DNA of 21,657 nucleotides, from IMG/VR virus record IMGVR_UViG_3300031951_021131, positions 1 through 21,657 of that record. One strand, given 5' to 3'. The notes under the pieces were generated by a model that worked only from the letters and a program-made list of their open reading frames with translations, was not told the DNA's origin and ran no database searches. Position 1 is the first letter of the stretch. Each line of letters starts with the position of its first letter. The translations under genes were made by a program, and so were the position numbers. Positions 1-5,277 of this stretch are shown here, piece by piece. The stretch comes from a virus.

Positions 1-376
1 CGGGGATCGACCACTTGCCCCCGCCGCGGCTGGTCCACGAGGCCCCGGTCAGGGCCACGGCGTTGATCCCGCCGTCGGCGATGAACTGCGGGAACCCAAC
101 CCGCGGCGCGATGGTGATGTCGCTGACGGACCAGCGAATCCGCCGCGGCCCGCTGGCGTTGCCGTACAGGTTGTACGTCTCCACGCGGTCCCCGGCCTGG
201 AGCGTCACGCTCCCGCTCTCCACGCTGGTGAAGGTGTTGTTGCCGGTCCACGTGTCGGTCAGGCCGTTGAAGTAGTACGTGGCGGCAAGCACCGCCGCGG
301 AGTGGCCAAGCACGGCAAAGGCGATCGCCGCGGCGAGAACGATGGACCGCAGACGTGAAAAGGCGTTGGTCTTCAT
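1..376 (-). CDS. Secreted protein of unknown function (N-terminal part only)
   Basis: The reading frame opens at an ATG at 376 and stays open to the left edge, giving 125 residues of an incomplete protein. The first 31 residues form a clear Sec signal peptide: MKTNAFSRLR, then a hydrophobic core (IVLAAAIAFAVLG), then a likely signal-peptidase site after AVLA. The exported part begins ATYYFNGLTDTWTGNN and is rich in Thr, Ser, Gly and aromatic residues with alternating hydrophobics, which suggests beta structure. I do not recognise the family. It follows the lysis-like genes in the same direction, after a 115-base gap containing repeat-like sequence. It could be the first host gene beyond the phage or a phage-carried exported protein; nothing here decides that. 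Base use matches the neighbours. Confidence 0.7.
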   Translation of the reverse strand, partial: MKTNAFSRLRSIVLAAAIAFAVLGHSAAVLAATYYFNGLTDTWTGNNTFTSVESGSVTLQAGDRVETYNLYGNASGPRRIRWSVSDITIAPRVGFPQFIADGGINAVALTGASWTSRGGGKWSIP

Positions 377-491
377 GGTGGGATAGGGAAAAGGGATCAG
401 GGAATAGGGATGAGGGCCGAGGCCTCAGAGCCGTGCGCCTCTTTCTCTCGCCTCTCGCGACTCACGACTGGCTTTCAGTGGCCTCACCGCG
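377..491. repeat. Degenerate short repeats and partial copy of a dispersed palindrome
   Basis: This gap contains an AGGGATnAGGGAATAGGGATGAGGGCCGAGG-like run of degenerate 8-bp units (about 381-424). It also has CAGAGCCGTGCG at 426-437 followed by a CTCTTTCTCTC tract. The second part matches the right arm and flank of the perfect inverted repeat at 12155-12176, so the same dispersed element is present here with its left arm missing or decayed. The segment ends with GCGACTCACGACTGG-like sequence, which relates to the AGTCGCG heptamers elsewhere. No gene is apparent. Confidence 0.6.
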
Positions 492-737
492 TTACTTCTT
501 GAGCTGCCCTTCGATCGTCGAAACCCGGTTGACGATGTTGTTCAGCGTGGGCTTCGTGTCGTTCTTGAACTCGGAGAGTTGCTCTCTGATGGCGGCGATC
601 GACGCCTGCGTGTTTCCCCACGCGATGAGCACGGTGGCGATCACGCTACCGATGGCCAGCACAGCCGTCACCGCCGCCCAGGACAGCGGGATGACCATCG
701 CCTGCCGCTCGGTCCCGTCGTTCTCTCTGATCGTCAT
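492..737 (-). CDS. Small membrane protein with C-terminal coiled coil (XhlA-like in layout)
   Basis: This 81-residue protein starts at ATG 737 with an AAGGA ribosome site six bases upstream. Residues 1-13 are polar. Residues 14-40 form one hydrophobic segment (MVIPLSWAAVTAVLAIGSVIATVLIAW). Residues 43-80 form a charged amphipathic helix (IAAIREQLSEF, then IVNRVSTIEGQLKK) with heptad spacing typical of a coiled coil. One membrane span plus a coiled coil in about 80 residues, placed beside a holin-like gene, fits small phage lysis-associated membrane proteins such as the XhlA type. Sequence alone does not prove homology, because XhlA usually carries its membrane segment at the C-terminus. It is probably co-transcribed with the lipoprotein gene upstream (42-base gap). 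Confidence 0.75.
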   Translation of the reverse strand: MTIRENDGTERQAMVIPLSWAAVTAVLAIGSVIATVLIAWGNTQASIAAIREQLSEFKNDTKPTLNNIVNRVSTIEGQLKK

Positions 738-779
738 GGCTTGTCCTTCTCCGGCGGCGGTGTGTCATATCGCCCGTGA

Positions 780-1034
780 TTACCGTTCAGCCGCACGCTT
801 CAATGCATTGAAATGCTCTTCGGGCATCGCCACCCACCCGCCGACGTCGAAGCTCGCCACGCCGCCGCCGTCGAGCCTTCGCCCTTCAAGCGTGCGGTTT
901 TCGAGGATCAGGATCGGGTTCCCCGGCGTGACCAGGACGTACTCCGTCTTGACCGTCGGCCCGAGCGTGAGTCCGCACCCCGAGCTGACGCAGCAGATCA
1001 TCATCAGGCAGAGCAGGCACAGCGTTCGGACCAC
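780..1034 (-). CDS. Small lipoprotein, candidate outer-membrane spanin (Rz1-like position)
   Basis: The 84-residue protein starts at GTG 1034, preceded by GAGGTGA four to five bases upstream. Residues 1-20 form a short lipoprotein signal: two Arg/Thr residues, a hydrophobic stretch LCLLCLMMICC, then a lipobox-like VSSGC. The predicted lipidated Cys is followed by GLTLGPTVKTEYVLVTPGNPILILENRTLEGRR. The mature part is about 64 residues, small for a cellular lipoprotein and in the size range of phage o-spanins. The phrase YVLVTPGNPI resembles small lipoproteins I associate with phage lysis cassettes (recall only). Its 5' half lies inside a second frame (886-1131), the overlap style seen for Rz/Rz1 pairs. 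The spanin role is inference; lipoprotein export is well supported. Confidence 0.75.
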   Translation of the reverse strand: MVRTLCLLCLMMICCVSSGCGLTLGPTVKTEYVLVTPGNPILILENRTLEGRRLDGGGVASFDVGGWVAMPEEHFNALKRAAER

Positions 1035-1131
1035 GTTTCACCTCGATTTCGCGCGGCTTGTCGGTGCCGAAGATGATCTTCAGCGCCGAGGCGAGCCCCT
1101 TGATGAGCCCTTCGACCCAGCCCCACCACAC
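886..1131 (-). CDS. Small protein overlapping the lipoprotein gene, function unknown
   Basis: A frame starting at GTG 1131, two bases after the stop of the holin-like gene, encodes 81 residues beginning VWWGWVEGLIKGLASALKII. The first 33 codons have the G/C-rich third positions of a real gene and encode an amphipathic, Trp-rich helix followed by FGTDKPREIEVK. Beyond 1034 the frame overlaps the lipoprotein gene, and codons there lose the third-position bias, as expected when the other frame carries the selection. The real selected product is therefore perhaps the N-terminal third, with the tail tolerated. Position and overlap recall an inner-membrane spanin partner, but there is no clear membrane span or long periplasmic helix, so I do not assign it as Rz. 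Without this gene a 100-base gap would separate the holin-like and lipoprotein genes. Confidence 0.5.
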   Translation of the reverse strand: MWWGWVEGLIKGLASALKIIFGTDKPREIEVKRGPNAVPALPDDDLLRQLGVRTHARADGQDGVRPGHAGEPDPDPRKPHA

Positions 1132-1133
1132 GG

Positions 1134-1370
1134 TTACTTGCCGCCCTTCTCTTGCTCGCTGCTGACGCCCTTGTCGCGGGCGAACCAGCCGATGCCCAGC
1201 GCCGCCAGACCGGCGACGAGGTTCTGCCAGTTGAAGACGGTCTCGGGCGAGTTGTCGAGGAGGTTGTTCAGCTCGCCGAAGATGATGGCCAGCCCGGCGA
1301 CAACGCCGATGACCGTCGTCCGCCACGAAGCCGGGATCAAACCGATGATCTTGTCAACCACGATGCCCAT
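1134..1370 (-). CDS. Holin-like small membrane protein
   Basis: This 78-residue protein has two hydrophobic segments: residues about 15-32 (ASWRTTVIGVVAGLAIIF) and about 50-63 (LVAGLAALGIGWFA). They are joined by a polar turn (NNLLDNSPETVFNWQ), and the tail is ARDKGVSSEQEKGGK. The ending matches the 'ARDnDkTSE' tail common in a phage small membrane protein family annotated as holins, and the size fits. Such proteins make the inner-membrane lesion that times lysis. ATG 1370 touches its AAGG motif with no spacing; GTG 1361, giving a start at MVDKIIGL, has AAGGA about eight to ten bases upstream and may be the true start. No endolysin gene is visible next to it. Confidence 0.7.
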   Translation of the reverse strand: MGIVVDKIIGLIPASWRTTVIGVVAGLAIIFGELNNLLDNSPETVFNWQNLVAGLAALGIGWFARDKGVSSEQEKGGK

Positions 1371-1381
1371 CCTTTCAGGTA

Positions 1382-1469
1382 AGTCGCGAGTCGCGAGTGG
1401 TCAGTGCTGAGTGCTGAGTGCTGAGTCTTCTTTTTATTTGCCATTTGCCATTTGCTATTTGCCATTTGG
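1382..1469. repeat. Tandem heptamer arrays (AGTnnnn x7, then yATTTGC x5)
   Basis: Seven consecutive 7-bp units starting with AGT run from 1382 to 1430: AGTCGCG twice, AGTGGTC, AGTGCTG three times, AGTCTTC. After a short T tract, five units of (C/T)ATTTG(C/G) run from 1435 to 1469. The block fills almost the whole gap between two phage genes. The same two arrays, in the same order around a pyrimidine tract, recur at 1799-1873 and, inverted, at 11190-11260. Confidence 0.9.
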
Positions 1470-1471
1470 TC

Positions 1472-1783
1472 TCACCCCGCTACGGCAAACGTCGGCTGCA
1501 CCACGGCGGTGGTGGTCTTGCTGGAGGCGGTCTTGAGGTAGACCTCCCGCACGGTCGGCATTGAGCCGACGACGCAGCGGAACGAGACGTTCATCCCCGG
1601 GCCCACCCATCCGAAGTCGGTGGCGCCGTGCAGGGTGGGGATGCGGACATACAGGTCCTCGGCCCCGGTGTTGGTGACGTTGACCTCCGAAACCGCAGGA
1701 CCATCCGCGCCGCCAACCGCGTTGGAGGCAAAGACCCGGGCTTCCACATCCGTCACCGGAACATTGACCGAAACACGAGCCAT
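1472..1783 (-). CDS. Small beta-rich protein, probable virion accessory protein
   Basis: This 103-residue protein starts at ATG 1783 with AAGG about eight bases upstream. It has no signal peptide or membrane span. Alternating hydrophobic residues (VSEVNVTNTGAEDLYVRIP, then REVYLKTAS) and few charges suggest a single beta-sandwich domain. The pattern 'VTNTGAEDLYV' followed by a glycine/proline turn (VGPGMNVSFR) resembles small accessory or decoration proteins in other phages, by general character only. It lies directly downstream of the major capsid gene in transcription order, but a 189-base gap with two hairpins and repeats separates them. It may be made in different amounts from the capsid protein. 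I do not recognise a named family. Confidence 0.7.
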   Translation of the reverse strand: MARVSVNVPVTDVEARVFASNAVGGADGPAVSEVNVTNTGAEDLYVRIPTLHGATDFGWVGPGMNVSFRCVVGSMPTVREVYLKTASSKTTTAVVQPTFAVAG

Positions 1784-1798
1784 AGTGAGAACCTTTCA

Positions 1799-1873
1799 AG
1801 TCGAAAGTCGCGAGTGGTCAGTGCCGAGTGCTTTTTCTTATTTGCTCTTTGCAAATTTGCCATTTGCCATTTG
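1799..1873. repeat. Second copy of the composite heptamer arrays
   Basis: Five AGTnnnn heptamers run from 1799 to 1833 (AGTCGAA, AGTCGCG, AGTGGTC, AGTGCCG, AGTGCTT). A TTTCTT tract and then degenerate ATTTGCt, CTTTGCa, AATTTGC and CATTTGC units follow to 1873. Order and strand are the same as at 1382-1469, but units are more diverged and fewer. Confidence 0.85.
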
Positions 1874-1903
1874 TCTTCGCGGGGCGATGCCCCGCGAAGA
1901 CAA
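1871..1903. terminator. Perfect 15-bp inverted repeat downstream of the capsid gene
   Basis: The arms at 1871-1885 (TTGTCTTCGCGGGGC) and 1889-1903 pair perfectly around a 3-base centre. On the leftward transcript the hairpin forms about 70 bases after the capsid stop codon. It is followed by AAATGG rather than a U-run, so it is not a canonical Rho-independent terminator. It could act as an attenuator, protect the capsid mRNA 3' end, or be a dispersed palindromic repeat. Confidence 0.6.
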
Positions 1904-1904
1904 C

Positions 1905-1940
1905 CGGCCCGCCGCCCGCGGTGAGTGGGCGAGCGGGCCG
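1905..1940. repeat. Second GC-rich hairpin after the capsid gene
   Basis: CGGCCCGC at 1905-1912 pairs with GCGGGCCG at 1933-1940. Inside it, CGCCC at 1913-1917 pairs with GGGCG at 1927-1931, giving a 13-bp stem with a one-base bulge and a 9-base loop. It sits between the capsid stop codon (1973) and the 15-bp hairpin, so the leftward transcript would carry two strong stem-loops in tandem right after the capsid gene. Confidence 0.6.
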
Positions 1941-1972
1941 AGTCGCGCGGGCGGTGATCGGATGTTTCCGGC

Positions 1973-2971
1973 TTACGCCAGGACGTTCGTGAAGCGGAAG
2001 GCGCAGTTCCAGTCGAAGACCCGCTCGTCGGTGCACTGGGCAACCTCGACGATGTCGTTCTCGCCGTTGGGGTCGTTCCAGTACCGCGGGGTGTACAGGC
2101 CCTTCCACTTGGTCCAGTAGAAGGTGCGGCCGAAGGTCGGCTTCATCGTGGGGTGCTCCCCCTCGCTGTCGGCCACCAGGTAGAGCCCCGCCTGCGTGCG
2201 CGGCCACTGGTCCTGACCGGCCACCGGCAGGTTCACCGCCGCCCCGTCGACCACGGCCATATCGCAGACCACACGCTGGATCCCCAGCGCCGCCGCCAGG
2301 GCGGGCAGTTCCATGAGCCCCTGCGGGTTCACCGGGGCCAGCCGCCCGCCGTACTTGCCGCCGTAGCTCTCCATGATCTGCTGGTTGCCCGAGAGGGCCC
2401 GCCACTGCTCCCAGTTGATCACCAGCAGGTTCGGCAGCCGCCCGGACTTCAGGCGGATGGCGTTCATGCCGACGCCGATGTCGCTCACCGGCGTGCTGCT
2501 GGCCTGGTTGCTCCACGGGGTGGAGACGTTCAGACCCGTCGTGCCGCTGTTGGGCAGGTTCGTCGGGTCCAAAGCCAGCGCGATGCACCGGGCGTTGTGA
2601 TCACGGAAGAGCTCGGTGCTCTTCAGGGTGCTGATGGACAGGGTGATGTCGAAGTTCTCGTTGTAGTCCTCGCGGGTTTCGGCGGGGATCTCCTCGCCGT
2701 ACTTCCGCGTGGTGCACCCGAAGGTGTACGTCTCAAACCGCGTCTGCGTGCGGGCCGCGGGCGAGCCGGGTCCGCTGACGTTGTCGCCGCGTGCCGGGCG
2801 CAGGGCCTCCTTCGCGCCCAGGCGGTCGCCGATGCCGCGGCGCTTGGGCACGCCGTAGGGAACGAAGATCGCCAGCCCCGCGCCGGAGACAAGCGTGGGC
2901 TCGGCGGCGGTCAGAAGACCGCCGATGTCGTGACGGACGGTGGCGGTTGCGCCGCTGGGAATCGCTGCCAT
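1973..2971 (-). CDS. Phage major capsid protein
   Basis: This 332-residue protein starts at ATG 2971 with AAGGA nine bases upstream and forms the head shell. Features consistent with a lambda gpE-type capsid are the length, the polar N-terminus (MAAIPSGATATVRHDIGG) and the segment TRKYGEEIPAETREDYNENFDI near residues 90-112, which resembles the region where these capsids contact neighbours. There is a long middle domain with NAIRLKSGRLPNLLVINWEQWRAL, and a C-terminal part rich in aromatic and Gly residues (GRTFYWTKWKGLYTPRYWNDPNGENDIVE split over 285-315). It follows the protease/scaffold and decoration-like genes, the usual order. No protease-cleaved N-terminal scaffold domain is present, consistent with scaffold being encoded with the protease. 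Exact family membership would need a profile search. Confidence 0.85.
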   Translation of the reverse strand: MAAIPSGATATVRHDIGGLLTAAEPTLVSGAGLAIFVPYGVPKRRGIGDRLGAKEALRPARGDNVSGPGSPAARTQTRFETYTFGCTTRKYGEEIPAETREDYNENFDITLSISTLKSTELFRDHNARCIALALDPTNLPNSGTTGLNVSTPWSNQASSTPVSDIGVGMNAIRLKSGRLPNLLVINWEQWRALSGNQQIMESYGGKYGGRLAPVNPQGLMELPALAAALGIQRVVCDMAVVDGAAVNLPVAGQDQWPRTQAGLYLVADSEGEHPTMKPTFGRTFYWTKWKGLYTPRYWNDPNGENDIVEVAQCTDERVFDWNCAFRFTNVLA

Positions 2972-3100
2972 GGTTCTGGTCCTTGCTCAAGTCGGCCGTG
3001 CGCCGGTCAATGCGACCGCGCTCCGCCGTGTGTGTGCGTGCGTCTGTTGCCGCTGGTGCTGCTGGTGCTTCTGCGCGTGTGCCCGTGTCGCCGCCCGGGG

Positions 3101-3487
3101 TTACGAGGCGTGGAACAGGAAGGCCTCGGCCAACTCGGTGTCAGCGCCGGCGGAGGTCTTGTAGAGCTTGCCGCGGATGCTGCCGTTGCCCGAGGAGGTC
3201 GACGTATAGACGCCGCCCGTGGTGACGTAGAGGTTCGCCCCCGCCGCGGGGGTGCCGCTGAGGCGGATGATGTGGGTGGTGGCGGCCTTGATCGGCATCA
3301 CCGTGCCGCGCTGCCCGGCGGGGATCACCCCGTTGGCCCCGGGGCCGGAGACGACAATCGCGTCGGGGGCAACCCCGGCGGCGCACAGCTCCCAATCGGT
3401 GCCGTCGAACCGCACGGCGCACCCGACCGGCAGGTCGGTGGAACCGGCGAGAATCTCCATCGTTCCGAGCGGGCGGTACTGGCTCAT
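3101..3487 (-). CDS. Probable capsid decoration protein (DUF2190/gpD-like position)
   Basis: This 128-residue protein starts at ATG 3487 with AAGGACC nine bases upstream, the same spacing and motif as the capsid gene. The sequence is Gly/Ala/Thr-rich and beta-like: VPVGCAVRFDG-type opening strands, DAIVVSGPGANGVIPAGQRGT, and AGANLYVTTGGVYTST. The 'G.A.GA.VYV.. GGV' pattern with control of a small-molecule-like accessibility loop is common in capsid cement proteins of the DUF2190 type. Gene order protease, decoration, major capsid is that of lambda C/Nu3, D, E, which is the strongest support. The protein would stabilise the expanded head from outside. A direct match to the lambda gpD fold cannot be shown by eye. 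Confidence 0.7.
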   Translation of the reverse strand: MSQYRPLGTMEILAGSTDLPVGCAVRFDGTDWELCAAGVAPDAIVVSGPGANGVIPAGQRGTVMPIKAATTHIIRLSGTPAAGANLYVTTGGVYTSTSSGNGSIRGKLYKTSAGADTELAEAFLFHAS

Positions 3488-3612
3488 GGCGTTGGTCCTT
3501 GTCTTTCAGCGGTCAAAGCCCACCGCGCACCGTCGCGTTTGGCGGGTGTGGCCGGTGGTTGTGTGTGCGGGGAAAAAGGGGGAGCTCTTGGCGGCGATAC
3601 GTTCGCCGGGGC

Positions 3613-4194
3613 TTACTCGGCGGCCTTCTCAGCGTCGGCGTCCACGGCCGCGCTGTTCTTCTTGGCGTAGTCCTTGTACAGGTCCTGACGCTCGCAGTAG
3701 ACCGCACGCGTCGCGGCGATGCGGTCGTTCTTGTAGAGCGGGTGGGCCTTGATCGCCGCCAGGTACGGGTGCTCGCCCGTGCCGCCGGTGGCCAAACCGG
3801 CCGCACCAACGTTCACCGGCTGCGTCGCGGCGTGCTGAGCGAGCTTTGCCCGCGCGGCGGCGGCCGCCTGGTTCGCCTGAGCGCTGCGCTCAAGCTCCGC
3901 CAAACGGGCGGCGTCGGCGTCGGCCTTCTGCTGCCGGGCCTGGGCCTCGGTGGTCTTGGCCTTGAAGCACGCCAGCACCTGCGGGTTGTTCTCGCCGAAG
4001 ATCGCTTCGAGCTGCTCGATGCTCGCGGGCTGGTTGTTCTGTGCCTGCAGCTTGGCCAGGGCCTTCGCCTCGGCCTGACGCTCGATCTCGGCGATGACAT
4101 CCGCCCCGCCGGCCATCTGCGCGATCTGCTGCGCGGTGAGCTTGGCGGATGCGGCGGAAGTGCTGGCGGCGGCGTTGGTGTTCGCGGTGCTCAT
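3613..4194 (-). CDS. Internal start: probable free scaffold protein (Nu3-like)
   Basis: Inside the protease gene, codon 362 is ATG (4194), preceded by GGAG nine bases upstream. It would give a 193-residue in-frame product starting MSTANTNAAAS. It covers exactly the Ala/Gln/Glu-rich helical part after the acidic linker (EEVSEEEDNPDRADSPG) that ends the protease region. This is the layout of lambda C and Nu3, where the scaffold is translated from within the protease gene in larger amounts. Expression is inferred from the ribosome site, domain boundary and family precedent. Confidence 0.6.
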   Translation of the reverse strand: MSTANTNAAASTSAASAKLTAQQIAQMAGGADVIAEIERQAEAKALAKLQAQNNQPASIEQLEAIFGENNPQVLACFKAKTTEAQARQQKADADAARLAELERSAQANQAAAAARAKLAQHAATQPVNVGAAGLATGGTGEHPYLAAIKAHPLYKNDRIAATRAVYCERQDLYKDYAKKNSAAVDADAEKAAE

Positions 4195-5277
4195 GGTCGT
4201 TGGCTCCAGGTCCACACCGGGCGAATCCGCCCGGTCGGGGTTGTCCTCTTCTTCGCTCACCTCTTCCCCACTTTGCACACGGTTTTCTGTGACAACCTCG
4301 CGCACGGGCGAAGAAAAGAAGTCCGCCACCGCCTCCTCCTCGGTGGCGCACACCGCGTCGGCCAATCCGGCAAGAACGCCCTTTTCCCCGCAGTAAAACT
4401 GGTCTTTCTTGATTTGCTCCAGCCGCTGCGCGTTCATCCCCGGCAGGGCCAGCAGCACGTTGTCGAACATCTTGCCGAGTTCGTCGATTTCGCTCTGCAG
4501 AATCCGCCGCCCGTTCTCGCTCAGCGGCTGGTAGGGGTTGACGGCGGCCTTGTTCTCGTTGCTGGCCAGCACGCTGACGCCGACGCCCTCCTCGGCGAGC
4601 ATCCGCGAGATCTCCATGTGCACCTGCATCGCCCCCACCGAGCCGATGAAGGCCCCCGGGGTGATGCAGCGCCGGTTCGCCGCCGTGGCCAACACCAGCC
4701 CGGCGGAAAATGCCGCCGCCGGCACGAAGGCCAGCACCGGCTTGACCTCGGCGAGCTCGGCGATGCGGGCCCGGGCCTCGAAGAGCCCGGCGCACGACCC
4801 CCCCGGCGTGTCGAAGATCATCACCAGCCCGTCGAGTTCCTTCTCCACGACGTCGCAGTACTCCATCACGCGTTCGTAGCTGGTGCTCATCTCCACGCCG
4901 TGGCTGTCCTGCACGTCGCGGGCGCAGCGGTCCAGCGGGCCGACCACCGGCAGCATGAGCATCCGCTTCGGCCCCTCCGCCGTGGCAAAGACCGCGATTC
5001 TCGGCATCACGCCGTAGGCGTTGGGATCCTTCGGCGGCGTGTCGACGACGACGTCGTCGTCCTCCATCGCCGACGGACCACGCGGGATGCCACGCCCACC
5101 GGCACGCTGCGAGAGCGACCAGCGACGCAGCGCCTTGCGCGTCGGCGAGCCGTTGTCATCGGCGCCGGGCGTGGTCAGGGCCCGCCGCAGCAGGGGCGAA
5201 AGCGTCCCCACGGCCTCGGGTCGCATCATCAGCGGCTCGCCGCTGGCAATTTGGATCAGTCGGTCACGTCGTGACAT
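3613..5277 (-). CDS. S49-family prohead protease with C-terminal scaffold region
   Basis: This 554-residue protein is the SppA-like (lambda gpC-type) head maturation protease. The ClpP/SppA core spans about residues 90-320. Visible motifs are MIFDTPGG at 153-160 (oxyanion region), AAAFSAGLVLATAA at 187-200, and IGSVGAMQVH at 211-220 with the nucleophile Ser213. NENKAAVNPYQPL at 240-252 supplies Lys243, the expected general base. Both catalytic residues are present, so the enzyme should be active. Residues about 362-554 are Ala/Gln/Glu-rich and helical (AEIERQAEAKALAKLQAQNN, ARLAELERSAQANQ), as in scaffold proteins. ATG 5277 overlaps the portal gene by 14 bases. An internal start at 4194 probably makes the scaffold alone. 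Confidence 0.9.
   Translation of the reverse strand: MSRRDRLIQIASGEPLMMRPEAVGTLSPLLRRALTTPGADDNGSPTRKALRRWSLSQRAGGRGIPRGPSAMEDDDVVVDTPPKDPNAYGVMPRIAVFATAEGPKRMLMLPVVGPLDRCARDVQDSHGVEMSTSYERVMEYCDVVEKELDGLVMIFDTPGGSCAGLFEARARIAELAEVKPVLAFVPAAAFSAGLVLATAANRRCITPGAFIGSVGAMQVHMEISRMLAEEGVGVSVLASNENKAAVNPYQPLSENGRRILQSEIDELGKMFDNVLLALPGMNAQRLEQIKKDQFYCGEKGVLAGLADAVCATEEEAVADFFSSPVREVVTENRVQSGEEVSEEEDNPDRADSPGVDLEPTTMSTANTNAAASTSAASAKLTAQQIAQMAGGADVIAEIERQAEAKALAKLQAQNNQPASIEQLEAIFGENNPQVLACFKAKTTEAQARQQKADADAARLAELERSAQANQAAAAARAKLAQHAATQPVNVGAAGLATGGTGEHPYLAAIKAHPLYKNDRIAATRAVYCERQDLYKDYAKKNSAAVDADAEKAAE

Noticed and set aside
1382-1469. CRISPR-like array
   Set aside because: The units are 7 bp with no spacers, so these are tandem repeats and not CRISPR.
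2153-5274. Long open frames on the + strand (about 505 and 591 codons)
   Set aside because: They lie antisense to capsid, decoration and protease genes whose motifs are clear. They encode Arg/Gly/Val/Leu-rich sequence typical of GC-rich shadow frames and have no ribosome sites or recognisable domains.
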